From contig JAKSXM010000272.1 of NCBI GenBank assembly GCA_022575985.1, forward strand, positions 19,402,501 to 19,466,500: a stretch of DNA of 64,000 nucleotides, read 5' to 3'. A model generated the notes under the pieces. It had not been told where the DNA came from. It saw nothing but the letters and a program-made list of their open reading frames with translations, and did not search any database. Both the position numbers and the translations under genes were made by a program. Of this stretch, positions 24,243 to 35,400 are shown piece by piece. Source of the stretch: Anagrus nilaparvatae (taxonomy: Eukaryota > Arthropoda > Insecta > Hymenoptera > Mymaridae). Each line of letters starts with the position of its first letter. The stretch's first letter is position 1.

Positions 24243-24433
24243 ATAAATTTATCACTTTTTGATAAGAGTTTAAAATTGAAAAAAAAGAAACTTGAGTGTG
24301 ATTATGTGAATAATCACAGTTTATAAAAAATATGATTTGAACCATTCACTTGGTTTATTTTATATATACACATTTACATTCAATAACTCTATATTTTCGG
24401 AGTTCTGTCGGAGAGACAGTTAAGAAGATGAAG

Positions 24434-24468
24434 TACGTCTTTCACCGAGGGCGGTCAAGAGACGAGTG
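24434..24468 (-). promoter_or_regulatory. Internal promoter of the retrotransposon: initiator plus DPE
   Basis: The element begins CACTC directly after the 5S target ...CGT, giving TCACTC across the junction (initiator TCAKTY, one mismatch). Taking the A at 24467 as +1, AGACGT falls at +28 to +33 (24440-24435), a perfect match to the downstream promoter element RGWYVT. Insect Jockey, F, Doc and I elements use this TATA-less arrangement. The exact spacing supports that the 5' end is complete. Confidence 0.75.
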
Positions 24469-24507
24469 ACGAGACCGGGTGCATTCAAACTGATATGGAC
24501 GTTAGAC
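24469..24507 (-). rRNA. 5S rRNA gene, 5' part (positions 1-39)
   Basis: Thirty-nine nucleotides from GTCTAACGTCC through GCACCCGGTCTCGT, identical to the complete copies. It is the 5' half of the gene whose 3' part is at 18698-18792. The last 14 nt are the target duplication. Confidence 0.95.
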
Positions 24508-24529
24508 ATTAGCTGTAAATAAGAAATGC

Positions 24530-24537
24530 TACTGACT
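24530..24537 (-). promoter_or_regulatory. 5S upstream box, -30 to -23
   Basis: AGTCAGTA ends 22 nt before the 5S start. The same octamer lies at exactly the same distance before four other 5S copies in the window. Probable upstream pol III promoter element. Confidence 0.7.
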
Positions 24538-24648
24538 TTAATTTTTGTAACCTAACATAATTGAAAAATTTTTAATTTTTTATGTTCCAATTTGCTTCTC
24601 TTAATAAGTTAATTTAATTAATGATCAGCATAACTTAGAAAAGCTTAA

Positions 24649-24860
24649 GGGGCAGTGCAGGTTAAAATTTTAAAAATTAAGGATAAATTTTCAAAGAAAA
24701 AATTCTCAGAGCAAACATACTATAAAAAGACCCAACCCCACAGTTTTGAATCTACAAAAGTCTTGGCGATGTCGCCTTTTTCTTGGATTTTCAATTTTTT
24801 GTTAACATTTTTGAAAATTAGGTTTTTTCAAAAAAGTCGGATTTTAACCTGCACTGCCCC
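24649..24860. mobile_element. 212-bp MITE with TAA target duplication
   Basis: The termini are GGGGCAGTGCAGGTTAAAAT and the exact reverse complement (20 bp). They are flanked by TAA on both sides (24646-24648 and 24861-24863). A 3-bp TWA duplication and G-rich termini fit PIF/Harbinger-type MITEs. The open frame crossing it is not a gene. Confidence 0.85.
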
Positions 24861-24863
24861 TAA

Positions 24864-25560
24864 AAACGTAATTTCGCAGTCGGCCGTCCAAATCAAATGC
24901 TCATTTTCCGTTTATGAAAAAACTGGAACGAAATTTGTCTTAAAATGGCAGCTACACGGAAAATTTGAAGACTGGTCCATATTCAACTTTTTTAAAACGG
25001 CCAAAATTTTCAATTGCCCTTTTTACCAAATTGAGAACGGATTTTTAACCCTCCTCACAAATAATAAAAATTCGTATTTATTTTTAAATTTGTTAAATTG
25101 CTTAATGATTCTAGTAGATGTAATTTTAATTATGAAGTTTCCGGAAATTATCGTCTTTAGTTTTTTTATCTTTAGTTTTTTTATCTTTATAATGTTTCTA
25201 TACGAATTACAATGTTATCACGGTTTGATGTAATAGTAAATTCATGACTTAGTTTAAGACGGGTTTAAGAAATTTTTGTTTATCTAACAAGGGCAATAAT
25301 GAGGCAATATAAAAAATAAGAATATACAAAAATTTTCTTTTGCCCTCCGGGCGTAAAACTCGTGCGTAAAGAATTTTCTGCACTCGTTCTACGCCCAGGC
25401 AAACAAAAAATATTGTAAGCACCATGGGCGAATAGACACTATAGCGTTGACACATATAACTCATGCCCGGCTTCACTGAGTATTCGTGCTAGTGCTCACG
25501 CTAGTGCTGAAACTTTTGCGCCCTTGATATTTAATATACTATTTTCTAGTTAAGTTATAA
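24864..25560. other. Spacer before a 5S gene, no gene recognised
   Basis: A GC-richer patch at about 25340-25500 contains CTCCGGGCGTAAAACTCGTG and short inverted repeats. No repeat class or coding region assigned. Confidence 0.4.
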
Positions 25561-25567
25561 AAATCAA

Positions 25568-25575
25568 AGTCAGTA
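25568..25575 (+). promoter_or_regulatory. 5S upstream box, -30 to -23
   Basis: AGTCAGTA within the longer shared stretch AAAGTCAGTACCATTT upstream of the complete 5S gene at 25598. Confidence 0.75.
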
Positions 25576-25597
25576 CCATTTTTTACTTATACCTAAT

Positions 25598-25717
25598 GTC
25601 TAACGTCCATATCAGTTTGAATGCACCCGGTCTCGTTCGATCCCGGAAGTTAAGCAAAGTTGAGCGCGGTTAGTACTTGGATGGGTGACCGCTTGGGAAC
25701 ACCGTGTGTCGTTAGTC
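25598..25717 (+). rRNA. 5S ribosomal RNA, complete copy
   Basis: 120 nt. The ends GTCTAACG and CGTTAGTC pair to form helix I, with one U-U mismatch at position 2. The internal pol III control region includes AAGTTAAGCAA and GGTTAGTACTTGGATGGG. The RNA is the small RNA of the large ribosomal subunit. It is followed directly by a T-run terminator and preceded by the conserved -30 box. It is uninterrupted and may be functional. Confidence 0.97.
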
Positions 25718-25728
25718 TTTTTTTTTTT
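25718..25728 (+). terminator. Pol III T-run terminator of the 5S gene
   Basis: Eleven T residues directly follow the mature 3' end. All other 5S 3' ends in the window have a similar T-run. Confidence 0.85.
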
Positions 25729-25979
25729 ATTTTTTTATTTTTACATTAAAATAATTAAATGAGTTTATTGAACCAACTAAAATTTAGTAATCGAAAGATT
25801 AAATTATAATTTTTTTTAATTTAAAATCTTAAACTTTTAGATTTTCTGTGCTAATAATTTACTATTTTATCTTTTATCTGCACCTGATATTTTATATTAC
25901 CCTAAATTTATTTAATAAAAAGGTTTTGTAATATACTAGTTTATTCAATGTAACTATATTTTTGGTTACAAAAAATTGT

Positions 25980-26465
25980 AATTTTGCTTTACTTTCGGCA
26001 CTTAACAAAACTATATTTCACAAATACTTCACAATCAAAATAAATTCTCAAAGATTTGTATTTAAATTAACAAAATGAATTTTTTTTCTTCAGTTTTTCC
26101 AAATGATTTTAAACTTGCATTTTTTTAAATTTTCCAGAGCAGAATTCTAATTAAAGAGGCTGCTTAAATGTATCATAATTGCTGAATTTTTTTCTAAATA
26201 AGTTAACAAGTTTATTGTATTAAAAAAAAAAATTATTTTTTAATTCTGTAATAATGTGAAATACTAATTCAATTCAAAATGCGACTTTGATTCGAGTCAA
26301 GCTTCTTATAAACTAACGCTTAATATTTTAGTAGGTCGTTACAGAATTGTATCTCTGGGCCTGTCGCCAGCGGGGGAGAGGCAGGAAACTAGAAAATAAC
26401 AGAAACATCTGTACAGGAAAATGATAAAAAACAACTACGCGGGTGTCATCGTTACATAAATTATG
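25980..26465. repeat. Left arm of a large inverted repeat between two 5S genes
   Basis: An inverted counterpart lies at 30072-30510. The best-conserved part (26280-26460 against 30072-30260) shares GGGCCTGTCGC, GCGGGGGAGA and ACAGAAACATCTGTACAGG. The outer part shares AGTGCCGAAA and ATATAGTTTTGT motifs. Arms are roughly 80% alike and about 3.6 kb apart. This may be a large decayed transposon or an inverted duplication of 5S spacer. Confidence 0.7.
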
Positions 26466-28057
26466 AAAAAATAAATGTAAAAAAAGTGTATAAACAAAAT
26501 AAGGTATATAAATTTGACCAATGAATATTAAATTAAAAAATGTATAATTATATCGTAAGCTATAAAAGCAATATAAAATATTAATGCACCTGTTGAATGT
26601 TTTGTATGAAATTTGTAGGATAGTTGTAGAAGTTCGATTGGGGGAAACATAGAGAAACTATACTAATTCATTTACATCAATATTCAATGTATTATTATAC
26701 TATTATACTATATAACTATCCAAGTACATATTATATTTTATATCGTTACTATAGTTACCTCACGTAAATTTAATTCAATATAACTAAGTACAACATGCAT
26801 ATTTATATATTAGGGTAGTTCAAACTTTGTTGAAAAGGTAAAAACTATTGCTTTTTATTGTTGTATTAACATATTTTTTATAAATCTTCCTTGTTTTAAT
26901 GGTATTTGAGTTTACTGAATTGGATACTTTGTTAATTAATGGAATATCAAATTTCGTAATCAGGTGGAGTTAATATTAATGCAATGTATTTGAAAATTTT
27001 TAAATAAATTTCCTCGATAGTTAATAGAAAAGGTTTTAAAATATTTATTCTTTCTATTTTTACAGATAACTCGAGAGATAAGTGCTTTAGATAATTCTAG
27101 GACTGTCAACCATCTAAGAAAGCTCTTGAGGCTTGTAAGACCAAAGACTCCTTGACTAAAATTTCTGATAAAACTTACATTAGCCCTCTGGGGTTACATC
27201 TTCAGAAAACAACTACGAAGGATTAAACATTCAAGTTTAGCTGTAAAATTTTAGTGGCTTAATTACAAAATGATAGTTGACATATATATATATCTTCACA
27301 ATTTCATATATATGAGCTGATTATGTATAAAATTATATCGTTTTGGAAATAATTTATTTAGTTTTTAAATAATTTTGCAATATTTGGAACTCTTGTGCAA
27401 AAAAATTTAGCGCAGCTGATGATAAACAGAAAAAATTAGAAATTACTCAGCTTCAAATTTATTATTCTTAATGCCGGGATAAACTTTAGCTCAGATGTAA
27501 ATCTTAAAATTCAGCTGCAGTCACCATATTATATTGCTTTGGTTCCTCTTCCAGCATCTCTCGAATGTTCGTTATTCGTGGTTAGCTCGCTCTACTTGAC
27601 ATATCCATTAAAAATCTAGTAGATACAAGCTCTTTTAGGCTAGAAAACACCTTTGTTTGTTGAATAAAAAGTTAACTCATAAGAGAAAACTAATAAATTT
27701 TATAATTTCAAATTTTTTAAACCACATTAATATATATTAGTACAAAACTACTGTATATATTCTGCGAATTGACATGACGCCCGCAGATATGCTTTTAATA
27801 ATATATAAAATATCACAAGCATGACTTGAACACAAGATACTTTTGTCGACAATTTATGACCAATTATACTATAATTAAGCCAATAGCATTATGCCTTTAC
27901 TATCTCTATACATCATTGTTTTCACTATTATTACGTCCTTAATTTTAATAATAATAAATTTTATTCTTTAAACTGATACATAATTCTTTTTCGTTGGCTG
28001 AGAAAATTTATTTTAAGAAAAAATATGATATATTTTATGCCAAATAGTATAATATTT
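26466..28057. other. Interior of the inverted-repeat unit, no gene recognised
   Basis: AT-rich with no coding frame above 60 residues in the open-frame list. A somewhat less AT-rich patch lies at 27070-27250. No domains recognised. Confidence 0.4.
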
Positions 28058-28620
28058 TTCTTGTCAGCGGCCAGAAATCACGTATTTCCATAAAAGTAGC
28101 CTTTTCTCGCCACTGACGAAGAAAAATCGTATATACGACCCTTGTCCATAAATAAAGAATGTTCGCCTCGGATGGTAATTTACGTGCGATTAGGGCCATT
28201 CTTTACTTTTCTAGTCACGGGATCGTAATATAATATTTCTGGTCTGTGGCCCGAAAGCACGTATTTTTCAGACGCTGCGCGCCGCGTCGCGTCGTGTTTG
28301 GCAAAGACGTGTTTTTTTGCCACAGACGCAGATAAATTTTATATGACATTTGTTCATAAATAAATAATGCCCCAAATCGCAGTTTACCATCCTCAAAAGT
28401 AATTTACGTGCGGTTCGAGCCCTTCTTTACTCTTCTGGACGTGAGCCATAAATATACTATTTCTGAACAGTGGCCACGAAAGTACAATTTCCTGCCCGCT
28501 GTCACAGAATAATCATATACAAATCTTGCCTATAAAAAAAGAATCGTAGTTAACCATGTAATTTTCGTGCGATTTGAGCCATTTTTTATTATTTTGGTCA
28601 TGGGTCTTAATTTACTATTA
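28058..28620 (+). repeat. Three tandem copies of a roughly 160-225-bp repeat
   Basis: Copies start at about 28058, 28237 and 28461. Each begins with a GTCAGTGGCCAGAAA-like segment and CACGTATTT. The first two continue through a CACTGACGAAGAAAA-like and a CTTGTCCATAAATAAAGAAT-like segment, and units end near GTGCGATTTGGGCCATTCTTTAC. The middle copy has an extra GC-rich insert (GCGCGCCGCGTCGCGTCG, about 28275-28295), striking in this AT-rich DNA. Single or partial copies are scattered at about 40690, 43793, 45460, 47520, 60232, 62690, 62975 and 63220. Confidence 0.75.
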
Positions 28621-29308
28621 ATGTGGATTTTCACAAAAAAAATTTCATTCATAATTTCATAAAAAGGTAAATAAATTTTATGTACCTTAAATATATACAT
28701 TTCTTTATAACTAAAATTTAAACTTATAATTTTTTTTAAACATGATTTTAGTTTTTAATTAAGTTCTTCATTTATATTTCTTAATTATATATAAATAATG
28801 AATTTGATAATAATTAAAAAATATTTAAATTATCTTTGAACTTGACCTCTACATTATCTAAATTATGACTTAATAATCAAATTGATAGTTATTATACAAT
28901 AAATCTTTGGAAAAAAATATATTTATTTCATTTTTATTAATAAAAACTATTTTTTTGATGACGATGCAGTTATTTAAAACTTTGATAATATATTTTTTAA
29001 ACCCTGATGATATATTTTTTGTAATTTATCTTAATAAATAATTCTATTAAATTTTTCTTCAAACCTTATAAGATTATCTTTTTTTGAGTCATACATGATG
29101 GCGATTATAGGTTTAATGACTTAAGGCAATTAATTAAAATTTATTATTTTTTCAAAGAGCTTAAATTTTAATTATTTGCTTTTTTTATAAAGAAATTCTT
29201 GTATCGTATAAAACATACAAAATTGCTTTTATTGAAAAAAATGTATCTCATTAATCTTGGGAATATTTAAAAAATTTTATAAAAATCTTAAAGTAAAGAG
29301 CTTGATGC

Positions 29309-29716
29309 CCACTCGGGGAAGTTACTCTTGTATTACGCGTATTTCAATCGTGGCTTCACTATTGGCTTAATTATTATTTTACGAAAAATTTTTAAGTAAA
29401 ACCAAAAGCATATATTTAATCGTCAGTATCTTCTTTATCTAAGTAAATATAGAATTTCAAGTCATTTTAAAAATTAGTTTTTGAGAAAATTCATTTTTTT
29501 TTCGATTTTTTATGATGTGAATTTACTTCGGTAAATTAATTTACTCGAAAACTTATTTTCAAAATTACTTCAAATTCCATATTTAGATAAAGGAGATACT
29601 GACGATTAAAGATATGTTTTTAGTTTTACTTAAAAAATTTTTATTAATAAGTGAGCCAAAAGTGAAGCCACGATTGAAATACGCGTAATATAAGAGTAAC
29701 TTACCCGATCGGGTGG
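29309..29716. mobile_element. Palindromic MITE-like element
   Basis: The left arm starts CCACTCGGGGAAGTTACTC and the right arm is its inverted copy ending in CGATCGGGTGG. The arms are about 180 bp, with a centre of AT-rich sequence near 29490-29540. Shared blocks include TTACGCGTATTTCAATCGTG and TTAATCGTCAGTATCT. No clear target duplication and no coding capacity. Confidence 0.72.
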
Positions 29717-30071
29717 TTTACCAGAAATTTTTCTAAACTTTTTCTAAATTCTTAAATATTACTATTCAAAGACTGCCAAAAGAAGAATTAAAAGAAAAAC
29801 TAGTAAATCTTGCATTGAATGTCAAAAATTAATTTAGCATGTGCGCATTATGGCTACAAATTGTAACTATCAGATGCAGAATCTGTGAGAAATAATAAGT
29901 CTAATTTAATATTAATAATAAGTTTAATTTAATCTTATTTTGTGTTAAAACTGAATAAACGTTTTTACATTACTCATAATTATGAATTCAATTTTACGAA
30001 TGGAATTATTGTTAAATTTTTTTTACATTTTATATTAAAATCCAGATTGTGAGTACTTAAGAGAGTCGTGT

Positions 30072-30510
30072 GTTTTATGTAATGATGGCACCCACCTAGC
30101 TGTTTTTTATGATTTTCCTGTACAGATGTTTCTGTTACTAGTTTCCTGCTTCTCCCCCGCGTGCGACAGGCCCATAGGAATACTATGCTAATGGCATTTT
30201 AGACGTTAATCATCAAGATGCTTGACTCGAATATAGTCGCATTTTGAATCTCATTATTATTTTATACTTTGTTCAAAATTAATTTTGTCAAACAACTTGT
30301 TTAACTTATTATGAAAATATGCAGTCACTTTAAAATAATACTGTGTCATTATTTAAAAAATTGATCTAGATTTTTTTTAAAGATTTTTATTGTGGGATAT
30401 TGGTGACATATAGTTTTGTGAAGTGCCGAAATTGAAGACGAAGTTTTGTATACAAGAAGATTAGTTAAAGTGAATTAGATTTACAAAAACTATGCATTCA
30501 AAGATTGTGA
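30072..30510. repeat. Right arm of the large inverted repeat
   Basis: Inverted partner of 25980-26465. Its outer part (about 30395-30630) is also repeated directly at 38690-38880, downstream of another 5S gene. The shared marker is ATAGTTTTGTGAAGTGCCGAAA. This ties the repeat to the 5S spacers. Confidence 0.7.
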
Positions 30511-31080
30511 TTTGTAAACTAATTTTTCTGTAAATGAATTTCCTAAAAATAGTTTGTTGAATTTGAATTTTAAAATTAAAAACTTGAGATTCAAGCAATA
30601 GAAACTTTAAGGAAGTTTCATTTTTTAACCGTTTTTCTAATCATAGGTGCTTGATGTATAGGAGAATAATCTTTTTTATATTTAAACAATTTATTGCTAG
30701 CTCAAAAATCAAGTTTTTTATTTAATAATAGAAAAATTGTATAGTTTTCATAGTGAATAATTATTATACAAAATAAACTTTTTTCAATCCCAGTTAAAAT
30801 TTTCTATTTACATTTTTTATATCCAATAAGCCTGAAATAATTTACTGTGATAGAAGACCTGGCATTTCGCATGTTTAACTCTAAATTAACGGTCTTGTTA
30901 GAAAAGTAAACAATTGTCAAAACGACTTACGATTTTACTACTTTAACATTTCTTATAACAGTTAATATTATAAAAAATAGAGAAAAAGATATTTCATGGC
31001 GAGTTTCATAGTAAATTATAACTGAGTTAATTATTTATATAATAATTATTTACCATTCAAACTAAAATGTAAAAAAATCA
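30511..31080. other. 5S spacer sequence, no gene
   Basis: AT-rich, leading up to the -30 box of the interrupted 5S copy at 31112. The beginning shares CTGTAAATGAATTTCCT and following sequence with 38790-38880. Confidence 0.5.
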
Positions 31081-31081
31081 A

Positions 31082-31089
31082 AGTCAGTA
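31082..31089 (+). promoter_or_regulatory. 5S upstream box, -30 to -23
   Basis: AGTCAGTA at the standard distance before the interrupted 5S copy starting at 31112. Confidence 0.7.
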
Positions 31090-31111
31090 CCATTTCTTAC
31101 TTGTACATAAT

Positions 31112-31142
31112 GTCTAACGTCCATATCAGTTTGAATGCACCC
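31112..31142 (+). rRNA. 5S rRNA gene, 5' part (positions 1-31), interrupted
   Basis: The first 31 nt of 5S, through GCACCC, then a sharp change to retrotransposon sequence. The 3' part is at 36434-36528. GCACCC is the only target sequence present at both ends, a 6-bp apparent duplication. Confidence 0.93.
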
Positions 31143-32478
31143 TCGTCCAAACGTACAGGTAAATAGACCATTTAAACCAATAGAAAAACCAATGCTTACC
31201 GATCCACCAAATATGACACCAACTGACGAGCAAAATATATACAACGTTAAAACAAGTAACAAATTTGAAATACTTAAAACGCAAGAGCAAATTTTGGAGA
31301 ACCCAGCAATAAAAAAAATTAAAGAAATTAATGAAGCGAAGCGCAACTCCTCCAAAGAAACTAGTGCAATATCAATCAATAATAAAGATGCAAGAAATAA
31401 CTCAAGTGAAAATTCTACTACTTCGGAATCTCAAAAGGAACCACGACCTCCGCCAATAAATGTCTATCACCAAGACCCAAAAGATACTGTGACGATCCTG
31501 AAAGAAGAAAATATGAAAGACTTTAATATTAATCTTGTTAACAGTGGAAAACATATAATTTATACCAAAACCATCTCAGACTACAATAAGGCTCTTAGTT
31601 TGCTGAAAATGGTAAGCTCAAATTTTTATACTTATACGCCTAAAAGTCAAAAAAATCAAACTTTTCTTTTAAAAGGCTTAAGCCAAAATAACTCCTGCCC
31701 GGAAATCCTCGAAGAGTTAAATAGTCTTGAAATTCCTGACTTAAAATTTATTAAAGTATCAGGCTTTTCCACAAAAAAAAGCATAAAAAATGAAAAAATT
31801 CTCCCTATCCATATCGTACAGATATCACCCGATAGTAACCCTAACAAACTAAAAGAAATAAGATCAATTAATTACCAAAAAATCCAATGGGATAAATTAA
31901 GAAAAAGTGAAATAACCCAATGCTTTAACTGCCAACATTTTGGGCATACTTCATCAAATTGCAATCTTCCATACAGGTGCGTTAAATGCAACGTCAACCA
32001 TGGTCCCAATGAATGCAAATTAGATAAAAACGTCAAATTAGAAAAAAAAGAAATTTATTGTGCTAATTGCAAAAATTTTGGTCATCCTGCATCTTATAGG
32101 GGATGCCCAAAAATTTTAGAAATTAAAAAAAAACTACGTACAAAAATAGCGGAAAATAAAGATAATACTCATAGAAAATTACAAGTAATAAATAATTATG
32201 TTAGGCCAAACTTGAGTTATGCGAATTCCTTAAAAACCCCAACTAATTTACCAATTTCTTCTCAAAACGAAACCTTATTATTAGGAAATATCCCTAACAC
32301 TGAAAACCCAATTCAACAAATTCTTCAATCCTTCGAAAAATTTCAAGCTCAGCTTCTCTCTACCATTGAAAAGCAACAAAAACAAATTGACAACCTGAGT
32401 TTTTCTTTACAAAACACTGAAAAAAGATTAGATAACTTCTTCCATACATTTTCTTCTAATTTTGATGGAGCCGAATAA
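31135..32478 (+). CDS. Retrotransposon ORF1 (Gag), 5'-truncated, start codon from 5S rRNA gene
   Basis: 447 residues, against 505 in the full-length relative at 22725-24242. The first ATG (31135-31137) lies in 5S positions 24-26. The frame MHPRPN then crosses into element sequence matching the NPRPNL region of the full-length Gag, so about 60 N-terminal residues are lost. The rest is intact: PPPINVYHQDPKDT, TYTPKSQKNQTFLLKGL and three zinc knuckles (about 263-324) ending in YRGCP. The C-terminal Gln-rich helix is kept. Whether the fused start is used is unknown; the upstream promoter of the element is missing. Confidence 0.88.
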   Translation: MHPRPNVQVNRPFKPIEKPMLTDPPNMTPTDEQNIYNVKTSNKFEILKTQEQILENPAIKKIKEINEAKRNSSKETSAISINNKDARNNSSENSTTSESQKEPRPPPINVYHQDPKDTVTILKEENMKDFNINLVNSGKHIIYTKTISDYNKALSLLKMVSSNFYTYTPKSQKNQTFLLKGLSQNNSCPEILEELNSLEIPDLKFIKVSGFSTKKSIKNEKILPIHIVQISPDSNPNKLKEIRSINYQKIQWDKLRKSEITQCFNCQHFGHTSSNCNLPYRCVKCNVNHGPNECKLDKNVKLEKKEIYCANCKNFGHPASYRGCPKILEIKKKLRTKIAENKDNTHRKLQVINNYVRPNLSYANSLKTPTNLPISSQNETLLLGNIPNTENPIQQILQSFEKFQAQLLSTIEKQQKQIDNLSFSLQNTEKRLDNFFHTFSSNFDGAE

Positions 32479-35400
32479 TTCTAATTCTAATTATATTAAT
32501 AGCTCATTAAAAATTATAAGTATTAACGTAAACTCGTTAGTCTCAAACCAAAAAAGGTCAAGCTTATTAAATTTTCTAATAAAACATAAGCCTGACATAG
32601 TTTTAATTTGTGAAACTAAACTAACAAATAGAAATAAAATTGAATTTAAAGATTACAACATTATTAGAAATGATAGGCCGAACTCTATACTGGGAGGAGG
32701 CACTGCAATTTTAATTAGAAAACCTATTAAATACAAAATAATAAACCTTAATCTCCGATCTCTAGAAACTACCTCTGTAAAAATTTCCCTCCCACACTCT
32801 GAAAATTTAATAGTCACCTCAGCCTACGTATCAGGGCCAAAATATAGTACATTCACACCTGATATTTCCGATCTATTTAATAAGCTTAAACTCAATGATC
32901 CCAATAACTATTACATAATTGCTGGTGACTTGAATGCTAAACACACTAATTGGAGCAACTCAGAAAATAGTCCAAGAGGTACTTTATTAAATACATGGCT
33001 TGAAAACAATGATCTTATATACCGAACAAAACTTTTATGGTCCGAAGATCCCTCCTACCCCTCAGGAGGCTCGTATATAGATCTCTTTCTTTCAGACAGT
33101 AGAATTATCCACAATAATAATTCTACATCTTGCAGATTAAAAAACCTCCCATATGACAGTGATCATACTGCTGTGCAATCCATAATTAAAATCGATAATA
33201 ATGACCTTTCAAATCTTGAATCAGAAATATTGCAGCCTAGATACAATTATCAAAAAGCCAAATGGCAAAAATTTCAAAAATACCTAAGAAAAAAATGCGT
33301 CTTATCAATTCCAGTGGATAAAAATCTTTCTAATGAGGAAATAAATTCTTATCTTGAAAGAATAAATATTAACATTTCACAAGCTATAGACGCGTCAATT
33401 CCTGTAATAAAACCAAGAAACTCTTGCGAATGCTACATAAACGACAAAATCAAAAAATTAGAAAAATATAAAAGTTTTCTCATCACTCAAATTAATAAGC
33501 TAAAACAAAGCTGCGAGAGAAATGAAATTACTGATGAACAGATTTATGACCTTCAATCTCTTTTATCCGCTACAAAAGAAAAAATAAAATTTGAATTTTC
33601 TACATCTGTAAACTCCTACTGGGAAAAAAAAATAAGATCTATACCCCCCAGCGACTCCAGCGTAACATTTCCTATGATAAACAAAATATTCTTACCCAAA
33701 GAGAATCTCTCGATTCCTACACAAAAAGTACCGCCCGCTAACATAAATCTCTTAACAAAAGCAGGCATAGATTTTAACTCTGTTTCGAAGGACGAAGACA
33801 ATAATTTTTTAATTACTGACGAAACAGATAAATTAAACTTAATAGGCGTACACTTTGCACATACAAACACACAAAACGAGCTTCTTGGTAAAGAACAGTT
33901 ATCTAGGCTTGTTTTATCCGAAACAAATAAATTAAAATGCGAAATGCAAACGGACACTCTAAATAAATATACTCTTTACAATTTTTCAAAAAATAACCCA
34001 TCAGACGACCCTAAAATTACGTCAGGTTACCTCAGTAATTACTTCATCAGTGAAACGCAACTTATGTTAATATTTAGAAATCTTAACAACAAAAAATCTA
34101 GCTCTTATGACAATATTCCAATGATAGTTTTAAAAAACCTCCCACCAAATATTATCAATTACTATACAATAATTTTCATCAATGCTCTTAATAACTGCTA
34201 TTTTCCTACAGCATGGAAAAAAGCTAAATTAATAGCTCTTGTAAAAAAAGGCAAAGACGGGTCATCTGCCTCAAATCTAAGGCCCATTAGCCTGCTTCCC
34301 AACATCAGTAAAGTGTTTGAAATAATTATCAATAATCGCATAACTCAGCATTGCAACGAAAATGATATAATCCCTGAAAGTCAATTTGGTTTTCGACATA
34401 AGCATTCAACTATTCACGCAATCACAAAACTAACCTCAGATATTTCGTGGGCTCTTAACTCAAAACAGATAATAGGAGCGTGCTTAATCGATCTTGAAAA
34501 AGCTTTTGATACCGTTTGGACAGAAGGTCTAATATATAAATTATTAAAAAAGGGTTTTCCCAAACATTTAGTTAAAATTATTTGGAACATGATTTCTAAC
34601 AAAATTTTTTATACCTCTAATGGATCCCATTCTTCAAGCAAAGAATTTAAAATCTTAAATGGCCTTCAACAAGGTACAGTTAATTCACCAATTCTATTCA
34701 ATATCTATGTCGCTGAAATATTGCGTCTTTTCGATCAAAATACTTCCCTATTTAAACGCTCAATAGCATTTGCCGACGATTTGATAATATACATTACCCA
34801 CTCTAAAGCAAAAACTATTATAGATAATCTCCAAGAACTTTTTGAAAAAATCCAATTTTATTTTCATTCTTGGAAACTAAAAATAAACGCAAGTAAGTGC
34901 GAAACAATATTATTCCGCCCCCCCTTATCTGAAATTGGAGTAAGTAGAAGATACGTCAAAAATTTTCAAATCCGTGAAAAAAAAAATGAAGGTCAAATCA
35001 TCCCTCATAAAAATACTGTCAAATACTTAGGAATTAACATCGATGACCGCCTCCTATTTAACAGACATATAGTTATTCAACTGCAAAAAGCTAAGAATGC
35101 TTTTATGAAACTAAAAAGGGTATTTTACTCAAAGTATCTAACTAAAAGAACAAAAATTTTATGCTATCAAACATTTATTCGACCCATTATAACATATGGT
35201 TGCCCAATCTGGTATAATATTTCAGCTTCTCAAATGGAAAAAATAAGGGTTTTTGAAAAGAAATGCATTAGAGCTTGCCTGGGAAAATATAGATCCCCAG
35301 AAACAGAATTCCGGCACTTTATCAGCAATAAAAAATTATACAATGAAGCAAACATTCACCGAATAGATTGCTTCATTTTAAAACTCATAAGAAATCATTT

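Larger units (their letters stand above)
18793..24468 (-). mobile_element. Full-length Jockey-like non-LTR retrotransposon inserted in a 5S rRNA gene
   Basis: The 5676-bp element has a 226-bp 5' UTR, ORF1 (Gag), ORF2 (endonuclease-RT) overlapping ORF1 by 14 nt, and a roughly 690-bp 3' UTR with a hairpin. It ends with AATAAACG-type sequence and a 17-nt poly(A) (18793-18809). It lies in the same orientation as the host 5S gene. The 3' junction is before 5S position 26; the 5' junction follows position 39, giving a 14-bp target duplication. Both ORFs are intact and the 5' end carries a promoter-like structure, so it appears full length. A second, diverged copy occupies the same site at 31143-36433. 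This indicates sequence-specific target-primed reverse transcription rather than chance. Confidence 0.95.

Noticed and set aside
25980..30510. LTR retrotransposon bounded by the two arms
   Set aside because: The arms are inverted, not direct, and no Gag-Pol frame lies between them.
31062..31847. Minus-strand frames over ORF1 of the second element
   Set aside because: Antisense to a clearly coding Gag frame.
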